33,756 bases of DNA from Lachnospiraceae bacterium (lineage in GTDB: Bacteria > Bacillota > Clostridia > Lachnospirales > Lachnospiraceae). Location of the stretch: contig JAQYDI010000105.1 in the NCBI GenBank assembly GCA_028724245.1, forward strand, positions 1-33,756. The letters are read 5' to 3'. Shown here piece after piece: positions 16,766 to 25,927 of this stretch. A program made the translations under genes and the position numbers. A model generated the notes under the pieces. The model was not told where the DNA came from. It searched no databases and worked only from the letters and a program-made list of their open reading frames with translations. Numbering within the stretch: position 1 is the first letter of the stretch; the number at the start of each line of letters is the position of its first letter.

Positions 16766-18817
16766 CTATCTCCTGTCGGATACGATCCGGTAATACACCT
16801 TTGCCGTGATGCGGTAGATCAGCACATAGATCACTGCAAATACGCCAAACACTCCCAGCGTGCATCCGAAAAACCGAAGCAGATCGGACTGAAACAGGAT
16901 TTCCAGCAGTCTGGTCAGCATGGGGAAAGCAAATGCCATATGGACCGCTGCCACCAGCAGAGGCAGGAAAAATACAAGCAGGATCTGGCTGCGGATGGTT
17001 GCCTGTACTTCCTCGCTGCTCATGCCCACCTTCTGCATGATCTGGAAACGTTCCCGGTCCTCATACCCTTCGGAAATCTGTTTATAATAGATAATCAGCG
17101 CCGTTGCAAACAGGAAAACAAATGTCAGGATCAGGCCGAGGAACAGCAGCGTTCCATACATACCGTACAGATTTTCTGTTGTATTCCACACGCTGTCCGT
17201 GGATATACCGTACCCACCGGTACTGTCCGGCTGACTGTCCACATATTCCATGATTTCCTGCCCGATGGCCTCCTCCAGTTCAGTGTAAACCTTTTCTACA
17301 GCCTTACGGTCTGTGAAATCGATCACCAGCCGATTGCTGATCTGGGAGGCAGCCTCTCCGTAACCTTCCTTCTGTACCTGGAAAATATCCGAAAATGCCG
17401 CTTCATCGCAAACTACAATACCATAGCAGTTCACCAGCGTATAGGCTGTCATACTGATGGGAAATTCATCCGGTGTTTCCGTACAGATGTAGTTTTGATC
17501 GCCAATGGTCAGCGTATCGCCGCAGTTAAAATCATCGGTATTATTCTTTACTGAAAAGACAGCGATCTCATCCGGCTGCAGCTTTAACTGTTTTCCTGTC
17601 AGATGCTGATACTCCTGTGCTGTTACGAAGAAACATTCAATAACCTGATTGATCTGCCGGGACCGGTCCACACTCAGCACATTTCCCGCCTGTCTGTTAA
17701 ATGCACAGGTAAAATATCTCTGCGTAGTTTCTTCTGAAATATCCAGATCAAACTGATCTGCTGCCCTGTGAATCATATTCTTCAGATTATCCAGCGGAAT
17801 CTCCCTGTAATCATCTTCTCCTGTATCATAACTGCTGCTGATATAAAAATCGTGGGGATACTCTCTGTCCAGCGTATCTTTAATACCGGCATACATACTT
17901 ACCGTGGTAGACACCATAACAAGAACCATGGCTGCCAGAATCGATATGGATGCAAGGCCCATGGCATTCTGTTTCATGCGGTACATCAGCCCGGACACGG
18001 AAATCATATGACGCGGATGGTAATAAAAATTTTTTCTCGTTTTCAGCAGTTTCAGCAGGGCGATGGTGCCTGTCACAAACAGACAATAGGTACCGAGAAT
18101 GACCAGCAGCACCGCGATGAAAAACAGATTCAGCGCATCCAGCGGATTATCGGTCACAATGGCCAGCGCATATCCTGTTCCCAGAGAAATCAGGCCCACA
18201 ACCAGCAGCACCCATTTGATCTTCGGTTCCTTTTCACCGGTGTGGGCGCTCTGCATCAGTTCCACCGGATTCATGCAGGCAATCTGTATCCGGTTAAAAC
18301 AGTACGCCAGAAAATAAACAGTCAGGAAAAACAGTACCGAAGGAATAATGGATGAAAGGGACACATGATAAAATCCCAGCACACTGTTTACGCCCAGAAT
18401 GCGGCAGATCAGCAGGGCACAGATTTTGTACAGCAGGATTCCCAGAAGGATTCCGCCGGATACGCTGCAGAGAGCTGAAATAGCCGATTCACAGAAAAGA
18501 ATCCGTCCCACATGACGTTTTTCCAGTCCAAGTACATTGTAAAGCCCGAATTCCCGTTTTCGCTGCTTCATGAGAAAGCTGTTGATATAAAAAATCAGAA
18601 TAACCGACATAATTCCCACAACAGCCGTTCCCAGCGGCATGATGGTGGGCAGATAATTGCCTCCGCGTACAGACTCCAGACGCTCATCTCCTGAAAGCGT
18701 CATCAGAATATAAAACATGGCAGCAAGCCCGGCTTCGGTCACCATCTGCGGCAGATAAAGCCGGCTGTTCTTTTTAATGTTTGTAACAGCCATTTTCAGA
18801 TAAAAGCCATGTCTCAT
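16766..18817 (-). CDS. bceB: BceB-type ABC transporter permease (FtsX family)
   Basis: A 683-residue membrane protein, the permease of a peptide-antibiotic resistance and sensing transporter. It has the BceB layout: about ten hydrophobic helices and a large soluble loop at roughly residues 310-530 thought to recognise bacitracin- or lantibiotic-like peptides. An FtsX-type QRKREFGLYNVLGLEKRHVG cytoplasmic loop follows the second helix. The ATG overlaps the bceA stop by four bases (ATGA), so the two are coupled. With the upstream sensor kinase and regulator it forms a complete Bce module in which the transporter signals the kinase. The inducing peptide cannot be told from sequence. Confidence 0.88.
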   Translation of the reverse strand: MRHGFYLKMAVTNIKKNSRLYLPQMVTEAGLAAMFYILMTLSGDERLESVRGGNYLPTIMPLGTAVVGIMSVILIFYINSFLMKQRKREFGLYNVLGLEKRHVGRILFCESAISALCSVSGGILLGILLYKICALLICRILGVNSVLGFYHVSLSSIIPSVLFFLTVYFLAYCFNRIQIACMNPVELMQSAHTGEKEPKIKWVLLVVGLISLGTGYALAIVTDNPLDALNLFFIAVLLVILGTYCLFVTGTIALLKLLKTRKNFYYHPRHMISVSGLMYRMKQNAMGLASISILAAMVLVMVSTTVSMYAGIKDTLDREYPHDFYISSSYDTGEDDYREIPLDNLKNMIHRAADQFDLDISEETTQRYFTCAFNRQAGNVLSVDRSRQINQVIECFFVTAQEYQHLTGKQLKLQPDEIAVFSVKNNTDDFNCGDTLTIGDQNYICTETPDEFPISMTAYTLVNCYGIVVCDEAAFSDIFQVQKEGYGEAASQISNRLVIDFTDRKAVEKVYTELEEAIGQEIMEYVDSQPDSTGGYGISTDSVWNTTENLYGMYGTLLFLGLILTFVFLFATALIIYYKQISEGYEDRERFQIMQKVGMSSEEVQATIRSQILLVFFLPLLVAAVHMAFAFPMLTRLLEILFQSDLLRFFGCTLGVFGVFAVIYVLIYRITAKVYYRIVSDRR

Positions 18818-19578
18818 TTTTTATCACCACCCGTCGCCAGTATTGTAAGAGTATTCGCAATTTTCTGATACATTTCCTCATTGGTGCAGGAACCACGGTA
18901 AATCTGGTGGAACACTTCGCCATCCTTGATAAAAAGGACACGGTTGGCATGGCTTGCCGCTTTGGTGGAATGGGTCACCATCAGGATCGTCTGCCCCATA
19001 TCATTGATATTCTGAAATACCTGCAGAAGCTCATCGGTTGACTTTGAATCCAGTGCGCCGGTAGGCTCATCCGCCAGGATCAGCTTTGGATCCGTGATAA
19101 TTGCACGGGCAACGGCCGCCCGCTGCTTCTGACCACCGGATATTTCATAAGGATATTTCTCCAGCAGATCAGCAATTCCCAGCTGCTCCGCCAGCGGCTC
19201 CAGCCGCTTTTTCATTTCCGACACCGCCCTGCCGCTTAAAACCAGCGGCAGCAGAATATTATCCTTGATGGAAAATGTGTCCAGCAGATTGAACTCCTGA
19301 AAAACAAAGCCCAGATTCTTCCGGCGGAAAACAGCCAGTTCCTTTTCGCTGATGCCTGACAGCGCCCGCCCGTCCAGAAGCACCTGCCCCATAGTCGGCT
19401 GGTCCAGCGCCGCCAGAATATTGAGAAGCGTTGTCTTGCCGCTTCCCGATTCTCCCATAATTGCCACATATTCTCCCTGTTCTACGGAAAAAGACACATT
19501 GGACAGAGCCTGCACCTGATTCCCCCCAAAACGGGTAGTATATATTTTTTTCAGATTTTTTACTTCCAGAATTGTCAT
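18814..19578 (-). CDS. bceA: BceA-type ABC transporter ATP-binding protein
   Basis: A 254-residue MacB/BceA-class ATPase that powers the BceB permease. Walker A is GESGSGKTT (42-50), the signature SGGQKQRAA (147-155), Walker B LILADEP with D170/E171, then GALDSKS. The frame is open upstream to 19671, but ATG 19578 (MTILEVKN) is chosen: AAGGAGG lies 8 nt before it and family members start there. The 183-bp gap to bceS carries BceR-type binding sites. The protein is full length with no missing motif. Confidence 0.92.
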   Translation of the reverse strand: MTILEVKNLKKIYTTRFGGNQVQALSNVSFSVEQGEYVAIMGESGSGKTTLLNILAALDQPTMGQVLLDGRALSGISEKELAVFRRKNLGFVFQEFNLLDTFSIKDNILLPLVLSGRAVSEMKKRLEPLAEQLGIADLLEKYPYEISGGQKQRAAVARAIITDPKLILADEPTGALDSKSTDELLQVFQNINDMGQTILMVTHSTKAASHANRVLFIKDGEVFHQIYRGSCTNEEMYQKIANTLTILATGGDKK

Positions 19579-19605
19579 CGATCTTACCTCCTTGTTGATA
19601 TCCAT

Positions 19606-19679
19606 ATCATAACAAAAGAGCCGGAATGCCGACATCGAATCATGTGACATTCTGACCCTTCCATGTGACAATATTGTAA
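19606..19679 (-). promoter_or_regulatory. BceR-responsive promoter region of bceAB
   Basis: TTACA-ATAT-TGTCA (minus strand, 19666-19679) fits the known BceR-like consensus TnACA-N4-TGTnA. CATGTGACA occurs twice, at 19641-19649 and 19662-19670, exactly 21 bp apart (two helical turns). Downstream is a TATGAT -10 (19606-19611) with no recognisable -35, as expected for an activator-dependent promoter. Regulation by the adjacent BceR is inferred. Confidence 0.6.
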
Positions 19680-19761
19680 GATGCGCACTTTTTCACTGCT
19701 GCTTTCTTTTGCAGCACTTTTCTGCTGTTTCTTCTTTCTGCAGCACTTTCCTGCCGCTTCT

Positions 19762-20823
19762 TCACTCCACTTCAAGATTCCGCACAGCCAGATCCAGCGT
19801 AAATACGGAGCCTTTCCCCGGTGTAGAATCGGCATGAATGGATATCCCCAGCCGGTCGGCGGTGCGTCGGCACAGATAGAGACCCAGCCCCGTGGATTTT
19901 TTATCCGCACGGCCATTGTAGCCTGTAAATCCCTTTTCAAATATCCTCGGCAGATCTTCTTTGGCAATACCGATGCCGGTATCAGCAACAGAAAGCTTCT
20001 GATCTGAAGAAACAGAAATGGTTACGCTGCCCTGATACGTATATTTCACTGCATTGGACAGCAGCTGCTCCAGAATAAATGCCAGCCACTTTTCATCTGT
20101 CAGCACGGTCATCTGAACAGGCTCATAAATCAGCCGGATCCTGCGCCTGATAAACTGCGGCGCGTATTTATGAATGGACTCACGGATCAGCGCATCCAGA
20201 TCGCACTCCCGGAAAACAAAATCATGATCATCGCTGCCAAGCCGGATATATGTCAGCACCATCTCCACATACTGCTCGATCCGGAAAAGCTCCGCCTTCA
20301 ATTCACGGTGCTCCGCCGTATCCTCGGACTGCAGGATCATCTGCATCACAGAAATGGGAGTCTTGATCTGATGCACCCATGTCGTGTAATAATCCAGGCT
20401 CTCCTGTCTGCCGTTCTGCAGCTCATTGGTCAGCTCACTGCAGCGGCGGCGGAGGCAGCGTATCATATCCTGAAGATCCTGTACCTCCCACGAATCCGCA
20501 CGTTCCCACTCTGTGCTTTCCCATTCCATACTTTCCCATTCTGCATCTTTCCGCCCGGTTTCCTGTACGGCTTCCCATTCAGCCGAACCTCCCGTCAGTT
20601 CTCCGATTCCGGCAGCCATCATCTGCCGGCGCCGTCTGTGTTTCTGCCTCTCCCTGAAAAAATGAACGCTCAGATAACCTGCCAGCACAAGCAGATACAG
20701 GCCCGATCCGTACAGAAATGCTTCCATCTCCAGCTGATACAGACAGAACATGACCAAATTCATCCCTACACCCAGCAGGACAAATCCAATCAGCGAAACA
20801 TGCTCTTTTATAAACACTTTCAT
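19762..20823 (-). CDS. bceS: BceS-type intramembrane-sensing histidine kinase
   Basis: A 353-residue sensor kinase with two N-terminal membrane helices (about 10-30 and 37-56) and almost no extracellular loop, the hallmark of BceS kinases that sense through the BceAB transporter. The phosphorylated histidine is H151 in WVHQIKTP. ATP-lid motifs are SNAVKYT with N257, DTGIGI (281-286) and TGLGLYL (311-317). Between the membrane part and the dimerisation helix, residues 81-113 carry four EWE repeats (AEWEAV, AEWESM, EWEST, EWERA), encoded by near-identical DNA copies and unusual for the family. The gene overlaps bceR by four bases. Confidence 0.9.
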   Translation of the reverse strand: MKVFIKEHVSLIGFVLLGVGMNLVMFCLYQLEMEAFLYGSGLYLLVLAGYLSVHFFRERQKHRRRRQMMAAGIGELTGGSAEWEAVQETGRKDAEWESMEWESTEWERADSWEVQDLQDMIRCLRRRCSELTNELQNGRQESLDYYTTWVHQIKTPISVMQMILQSEDTAEHRELKAELFRIEQYVEMVLTYIRLGSDDHDFVFRECDLDALIRESIHKYAPQFIRRRIRLIYEPVQMTVLTDEKWLAFILEQLLSNAVKYTYQGSVTISVSSDQKLSVADTGIGIAKEDLPRIFEKGFTGYNGRADKKSTGLGLYLCRRTADRLGISIHADSTPGKGSVFTLDLAVRNLEVE

Positions 20824-21491
20824 TCGATCAGATACCCGCTTCCTACTTTTGTGGTGATAAAATTCTGAAGCCCTGCTGCTTCCAGCTTCCTGCGCAGTCT
20901 GGTAACGTTGACCGTCAGTGTATTCTCTTCCACATAACAGTCATCCTGCCACAGTCTGGTCATAAGCTGGTCGCGGCTGACAATTTTTCCTTTCTGTTCC
21001 AGCAAAGTCTGCAGAATGCGGAATTCATTTCTGGTAAGTTCGATCCGCTGCCCCTGATAATTTAAAGAACCGTCATTCAGATTCAACACAGCCCCTGCAT
21101 GCTCCAGAAAAGGCGTTTTCCCGGAAAGATCATATGCTCTGCGCAGGGTGGCCTGCACCTTGGCAGTCAGAACCGACAGATCCACCGGCTTGGGAATAAA
21201 ATCATCTCCACCCATCTCCATGGCCATGACAATATTCATATTGTCGGAAGCAGATGAAAGAAAGACAATCGGTACACTGGAAATCCTTCGAATCTCGCTG
21301 CACCAGTGATAGCCGTTAAAAAAAGGCAGCATCACATCCACCAGCACCATATGCGGATCATATTCCGTAAATACAGGAATCACATGCTGGAAATCGGTAA
21401 TCAGACGCACCTCATGCCCCCAGGATTCAATCTGTCGCTTGATCATCTGCGCCAGAGAAAAATCATCTTCAATCACAAGTATTCTATACAT
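20820..21491 (-). CDS. bceR: BceR-type response regulator (OmpR family)
   Basis: A response regulator of about 223 residues with a receiver domain (acidic pair in IEDD, phosphorylated D52 in LVDVMLP, K101 in FIPKP) and a C-terminal OmpR winged helix (residues ~130-223, ending KVGSGYLIE). It should activate bceAB through the sites at 19641-19679. The frame is open to 21515, but ATG 21491 (MYRILVIEDD) is the standard start and has GGAG 10 nt upstream. The longer start at 21515 sits immediately after the stop of the AAA gene and lacks a clear ribosome-binding site. Confidence 0.9.
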   Translation of the reverse strand: MYRILVIEDDFSLAQMIKRQIESWGHEVRLITDFQHVIPVFTEYDPHMVLVDVMLPFFNGYHWCSEIRRISSVPIVFLSSASDNMNIVMAMEMGGDDFIPKPVDLSVLTAKVQATLRRAYDLSGKTPFLEHAGAVLNLNDGSLNYQGQRIELTRNEFRILQTLLEQKGKIVSRDQLMTRLWQDDCYVEENTLTVNVTRLRRKLEAAGLQNFITTKVGSGYLIE

Positions 21492-21515
21492 TGGTTTGAA
21501 ACTCCATCTATTCAT

Positions 21516-23156
21516 TCAATTACTTCTTCTGACTTCTTTTTCCAGTATTTCCACTTTGCAGGAATGTTTTTTTTGCTGTCTGTCATAACTGATGCCAACA
21601 GCAAGAATCCTTCCTGTATATTTGGGCTCTTCACCTAATTTTCCCATAAAACGTAAAGCATATTTTTTATCTTTGATCTGCTGAATTGCCTCATCAGGTG
21701 TATGATCCACCTTCAATTCTAAAATAATACAATCTGCATCCTTTTCTTTTGCAGGATAAAAAATAAAATCTACATACCCTATCCCGGATTTATCCTCCCG
21801 TTCTACACGATAAGAATCTCTTGCAGACAAATAAACAAGATTCACAACAGCTGTCAATTCTGTTTCATTATTATAGCATAACAAGGGAACTTCTGTATCA
21901 TGTGCAAGTTCCAGAATTTCCGCCATTGTATCGGTATCACCAGCCAATGTAGCTTTAAGCATATTATCAGACGCTTTTGCCAATCGATATATATACCCAA
22001 GAGAAGGTTCTTTTTTAAGCATATCGGCAAATTTTCCCATCAATTCTTTATTTGGAATCATAATCTTTCCATTCTCATAGGTTAAGAATCCATATACTAC
22101 CATTGCTGAAAATATTTCATCCCTTGTTTGAAGCTTCATGGATGTTGCCGCATATTCCTGAATTTTTGAAGAGACCGGTATGCCGGAAACCATAAGTGCC
22201 AGATCATCCCTCACATCATCAATATTGCTTTCAATATAGTAAAAAATTTCATCATATGGTCCGGAACTGGTCCAATAGTTCCCTGTGTTATTATTTGAAA
22301 GTGACAAAACAATAGAACGCGGATTATATAGCCTTTCGCCAATACGTGTATGATAACCATCGTACCAGTTTCTCAAATCATCTCTCGTAACCATTTTAGG
22401 TAATATATCATTTGATAGATATCGTTCATAAAGCAGATCCACTTCCTTATCTGTAAAACCAAAGTATTCAGAAAATCTTTGTTCTGTTGTCATTGTAAAT
22501 TCTGCAAACATATTAAGTTCTGACCCACTTGAGTATTTTGCAATCGGAAGGATTCCTGTCATATATGCCAAAGAAACATATGGTCTATCCTTTAATAAAT
22601 TTCTTAAGAACAGAAGATATGCTGCTTTATCTTCTTCTGTAACAAACTTCTGGTGTAATATAAAATCCCATTCATCCAGAACAAATATAAATTTCTCTTC
22701 CTGTCTTTCAGTATGGATTCCTAAAAGGATATCCCATATCGCATATTGTTCATTTATCAGTAAATCCGGATATTCTTTCTGTAAATCATGAATTAATATT
22801 TCCTCTATTCGATCAATATATTGTTCATAGGAACTGCATTTTCTCGGAAGATCATTAAATGTAATATGAATCACTACATATTTATTTCTGTATTTGCGAT
22901 AATCTTTTTCCTGATGAATCTGCAGGGACTCAAATATATCTTCTGCATCCCGACCTCTCGAAAAAAATGAAGCGATCATATTTGCTATAACCGTTTTTCC
23001 AAAGCGCCTGGGTCTGGTAATGCACAAATAATTATTTCCTTCTTCTACCAGCGGAAACAGTTCGCTCAGCATCCTGGTTTTATCTATAAAGTATGGCTTA
23101 ACCGTTTCACTTTTATATAATGTATAAGCGGTTTTACTATTCACATATATACCCAT
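21516..23156 (-). CDS. AAA-ATPase-like protein with C-terminal PD-(D/E)XK nuclease-like domain
   Basis: A 546-residue protein of the AAA-ATPase_like (PF09820) plus PDDEXK_9/DUF1703 (PF08011) architecture common in gut Bacteroides and Clostridia. Walker A is RPRRFGKT (48-55) and Walker B FVLDEWDF (D161/E162). The C-terminal domain carries GYVDFIF (D463) and ILELKV (E480, K482), a complete D...ExK nuclease signature. The biological role of the family is not established; a mobile or conflict-related role is often suspected. Good start: AAGGAGTG upstream. It is noticeably more AT-rich than the bce genes that follow directly after its stop, a sign of separate acquisition. A promoter is visible at 23240-23268. 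Confidence 0.82.
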   Translation of the reverse strand: MGIYVNSKTAYTLYKSETVKPYFIDKTRMLSELFPLVEEGNNYLCITRPRRFGKTVIANMIASFFSRGRDAEDIFESLQIHQEKDYRKYRNKYVVIHITFNDLPRKCSSYEQYIDRIEEILIHDLQKEYPDLLINEQYAIWDILLGIHTERQEEKFIFVLDEWDFILHQKFVTEEDKAAYLLFLRNLLKDRPYVSLAYMTGILPIAKYSSGSELNMFAEFTMTTEQRFSEYFGFTDKEVDLLYERYLSNDILPKMVTRDDLRNWYDGYHTRIGERLYNPRSIVLSLSNNNTGNYWTSSGPYDEIFYYIESNIDDVRDDLALMVSGIPVSSKIQEYAATSMKLQTRDEIFSAMVVYGFLTYENGKIMIPNKELMGKFADMLKKEPSLGYIYRLAKASDNMLKATLAGDTDTMAEILELAHDTEVPLLCYNNETELTAVVNLVYLSARDSYRVEREDKSGIGYVDFIFYPAKEKDADCIILELKVDHTPDEAIQQIKDKKYALRFMGKLGEEPKYTGRILAVGISYDRQQKKHSCKVEILEKEVRRSN

Positions 23157-23239
23157 CTATACACTCCTTCTTTCAAACTAACAGGGCAGCATTTTTCATA
23201 ATTTACCTGATACCGAATCAGATGGCATTTTCTTATTTT

Positions 23240-23268
23240 ATTATAACAAATATCCCGTTTCATGCCTA
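23240..23268 (-). promoter_or_regulatory. Promoter of the AAA/PDDEXK gene
   Basis: Minus strand: TAGGCA (23263-23268), 17-bp spacer, perfect TATAAT (23240-23245). Between it and the start codon lies the small inverted repeat CTGATACCGAATCAG (about 23208-23222), a possible operator. Confidence 0.5.
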
Positions 23269-23320
23269 TAATATTCCCTTTCATTTTCACAGATTCTTCT
23301 GCCCTGCTCCTGCCTTTCTT

Positions 23321-23983
23321 CTACCACCCGTTTCTTTCCAGCCAGGAATTCAGTATGCCTTCTCTTTCCTGTTTCCTGCTTTCTTCATATTTCCCCAGAA
23401 CAATTTCTCCGGAAATGGTTCCGTCAGTCATATAGCATACCCGGCTGCAGCGGCCGGCAACCTTGCTGTCATGGGTTACAATAAGAATACTCATGCCCTC
23501 CCGGTTCAGTTTCACAAGTTCTTCCATAATTCCTTCCGAAGATGCCCTGTTTAACGCGCCGGTCGGTTCATCTGCCAGCAAAAGCTCCGGCTGATTCATG
23601 ATGGCTCTGCAGATACATGCTCTTTGAAGCTGCCCGCCAGATACTTCTGTAATTTTCCTGTTTTCCAGTCCCGCAATTCCAACCTTCTGCATCAATGCGG
23701 ATGCCTCACTTTTCAGCTGTGCCTCACTTTTTCTGTTTCCCTTTTTTGTTTTCCGGCTCTGAAGCGCTGGAAAAATAATGTTATCAATGATATCCAGTTC
23801 CGGCAGCATATGCATCTGCTGGAAAACAAATCCCATTTTATTCAGCCGTTCCTCCGCTCTTCTGTCCTCCGAATATCCGCAGATATCCTGTCCGTCAAAA
23901 ATCACCTGTCCCCTGTCCGGTATATCCATTCCAGACAATTGATACAGCAGTGTGGATTTACCCTCTTCCTCTGCAGCATTCAA
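23321..23983 (-). pseudogene. ABC transporter ATP-binding protein, 5'-truncated
   Basis: This retains most of a MacB/LolD-type ATPase: Q-loop FVFQQMHMLP, signature VSGGQLQRA, Walker B LLLADEPTGAL and switch VTHDSKVAG. The N-terminal ~40 residues are missing. The reading frame enters in the middle of Walker A as EEEGKSTLLYQLSG, where an intact protein would read GxSGSGKST. The break coincides with the end of an FtsX-permease fragment on the same strand, so a deletion or recombination joined the two. Without an intact P-loop the product should not bind ATP. It was probably once part of a TetR-controlled exporter. Confidence 0.75.
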
Positions 23984-24490
23984 CCGCTTTGATATTTCTG
24001 ATACCGCTGCTCCCCAGATAAACTGCCAGTATTGCAGCAGCTCCGCCCAAAATCACGTTCGTCATGATCGGCCGGATATGAAGAATAAATCTGAATCCCA
24101 CCGCGCCAAGAGATTGAAGCGCCATTCCGCAGATACGCTCTCCCAAAATACAGCCGCAGAATGTTCTGAAAGCAATTCCCGCTATCACATAAGGCAGACA
24201 GCACATCCAGAAGCTTTTCCTGATATGCCCACAGCTTTCAGCATTCCTGTTTCGCCGGCCTCCGAAACCACTCTGGTCAACAGCATGAAACAGATGCACA
24301 CCAGAGAAATCAGCAAACATGCACAGGCTGATCAATAAAATGATCAGAATCATAATACCGTCTGACAGGGTATTCATCATTTTAATCAGGGGCGCGGTAA
24401 TAGTTGGACCATTCATGGGAAGACCGGCATTTTCATAGGCTGTTTTAAACGCATTGCTGTCTGCACCCTCCTCCAGCAAAAATTCGATCA
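23958..24490 (-). pseudogene. FtsX-family permease, C-terminal fragment with frameshifts
   Basis: The fragment begins abruptly with ILIEFLLEEGADSNAFKTAY and continues through NGPTITAPLIKMMNTL and membrane helices typical of FtsX permeases. The open frame is scrambled around 24200-24320. There another frame reads VSEAGETGMLKAVGIS, the conserved cytoplasmic loop, and then stops, so at least two frameshifts are needed to restore the protein. The fragment ends in AAAILAVYLGSSGIRNIKAV and runs into the truncated ATPase. The N-terminal two thirds of the permease are absent. Confidence 0.65.
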
Positions 24491-25147
24491 GGATTTGCAA
24501 AAGGAAGCATTGCAAAAAATAAAAATCCGAATGCACAGATGATGTAAATGTTCTCCCATATACCAAAACCGGCCATAAAAACCCCCGCCATGGCCAGAGA
24601 AATTTCCAGCACCTTCACATAATTTTTCTTTATCCCCCGCATGCCCAGAAAAACACCGGAAAAAAGCATCCCGCAGGCACACACCGTCTCTCCGATGCCC
24701 AATGTTTTAGAATCGGCAAATGCAAGAATCAGCGGCTCTGCCAGAATCTGAAATAACCCAAGAAAAAGCGTCAGAACTGCCGATACCAGAATCAGTAAAA
24801 AGATTCCCTGTCTTGAATGCACCGCATCCCATCCCTCTTTCATACTCTTAATAAAAGACTGCTCTTTTTCACCCGGTCTGCTTTCGATTCCCTTTTTTAC
24901 AACTGCAGTGGCAATTACCGTAAGGAAAAAGGTACTGATATCAATGAGAAGCAAAAGCTTTACATTGCTCACACTCAATAAAAAACCTGCCATTAACGGC
25001 GAAATGAGATATCTGGCGCTTCCAGCAAGACTGACCAGACCATTGGCTTTGGAAAACTCTTCCTCTGTCAGCAGATCCGTAACCGTTGCCCTGTAAAACG
25101 GTTCAAGCAGTGAAGAAAAAACTGCGCTTACAAATTTACAGACCGAT
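24482..25147 (-). pseudogene. Major facilitator superfamily transporter, internal fragment
   Basis: The frame carries mid-protein MFS sequence: LLEPFYRATVTDLLTEEEF, NGLVSLAGSARYLISPLMAG and several hydrophobic helices. It lacks the first ~100 residues (helices 1-3) and the C-terminus, which is replaced at about 24490 by permease sequence. There is no plausible start codon near the left break, which falls on a TetR-type operator (25142-25158). The interval 25160-25280 contains only very short ORFs, such as one starting MPDEFAKTQNKRNG, that might be N-terminal debris. Confidence 0.65.
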
Positions 25148-25158
25148 TGCCTGTCGGT
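25142..25158. promoter_or_regulatory. TetR-type operator, second copy
   Basis: ACCGATTGCCTGTCGGT matches 16 of 17 bases of the operator in front of the tetR gene. It is an inverted repeat (ACCGAT/GTCGGT around five bases). It lies exactly at the broken 5' edge of the MFS fragment, so it may be left over from that gene's own control region. Confidence 0.6.
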
Positions 25159-25281
25159 TATGATTTAAAAATAAAAGAAACGATCCCGCCCGTTCCTTTT
25201 ATTCTGCGTCTTTGCAAATTCATCTGGCATCAGACAGCTGCATGTTCTTTATCATTCATGTTACCTATTATACCTTCTTAA

Positions 25282-25914
25282 TCAGCATAACTTTTTAAAT
25301 AAAGGACGCATTACCTCCTGCAGGGCGCCCCTTTCCATTCCAAGCATCCTCTCGGAATGATAGACAAAACCCTCAATCTTTCTGATTTCCTCTTCTTCAC
25401 TGTACTGAACTATACTGTCGAATGCCTTGTAAGAATATGTCATGATCATCTCCACTGCCTCAGCTGGATAATCCGTATGCATGATTCCCTGCCTGATTCC
25501 ATCCTCTGCAATCTTTGTGATCAGTTTATTCACCCGTCCCAGCAGTCTGTCTTCCAGCTTCTGGTGCATCAGCGCATTCTGCGGCCTGTGAACCTGCTCC
25601 ATGATCATGTCCCCCAGCTCACTGTCCACGTTAAGCGATAAGATGGTGCGCGTTAATCTTTCCAGAACCGGTATGGAATCATCCAGAGCAATCGCGGCAG
25701 CCTTTGCCACGATCTGATTGGTCAGACGCTCTATCATTGCATCCAGGATATCTTCCTTCGATTTAAAATGATAATACAGCGTACCTCTGGCAATCCCGAT
25801 CTCATTTAAAATATCATTCGTACTGGTATGATCAAACCCCTTTGCACAAAATAATCTCTCCGCAACATCCAGAATCTCGTTTTTGCGTTCTTCCGCATCT
25901 TTCACTATTCTCAT
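25282..25914 (-). CDS. TetR/AcrR-family transcriptional regulator
   Basis: A 210-residue repressor. The N-terminal helix-turn-helix (about residues 10-57) reads ILDVAERLFCAKGFDHTST, then ARGTLYYHFKSKEDIL, very typical of the family. The remainder is a helical ligand-binding and dimerisation domain. The start has AAGGAG 7 nt upstream and a 17-bp palindrome just before that, so autoregulation is likely. Its natural target was probably the exporter genes downstream, now broken, with a second operator at 25142. The gene itself looks intact, leaving a regulator whose local target has decayed. Confidence 0.9.
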   Translation of the reverse strand: MRIVKDAEERKNEILDVAERLFCAKGFDHTSTNDILNEIGIARGTLYYHFKSKEDILDAMIERLTNQIVAKAAAIALDDSIPVLERLTRTILSLNVDSELGDMIMEQVHRPQNALMHQKLEDRLLGRVNKLITKIAEDGIRQGIMHTDYPAEAVEMIMTYSYKAFDSIVQYSEEEEIRKIEGFVYHSERMLGMERGALQEVMRPLFKKLC

Positions 25915-25927
25915 AATACACTCCTTA

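Noticed and set aside
19684-19750. Three GCACTTT-containing copies at ~30-bp spacing after bceS
   Set aside because: The spacing is irregular, the copies are imperfect and the similarity is low-complexity (purine/CTG runs). I do not consider it an array or a regulatory element.
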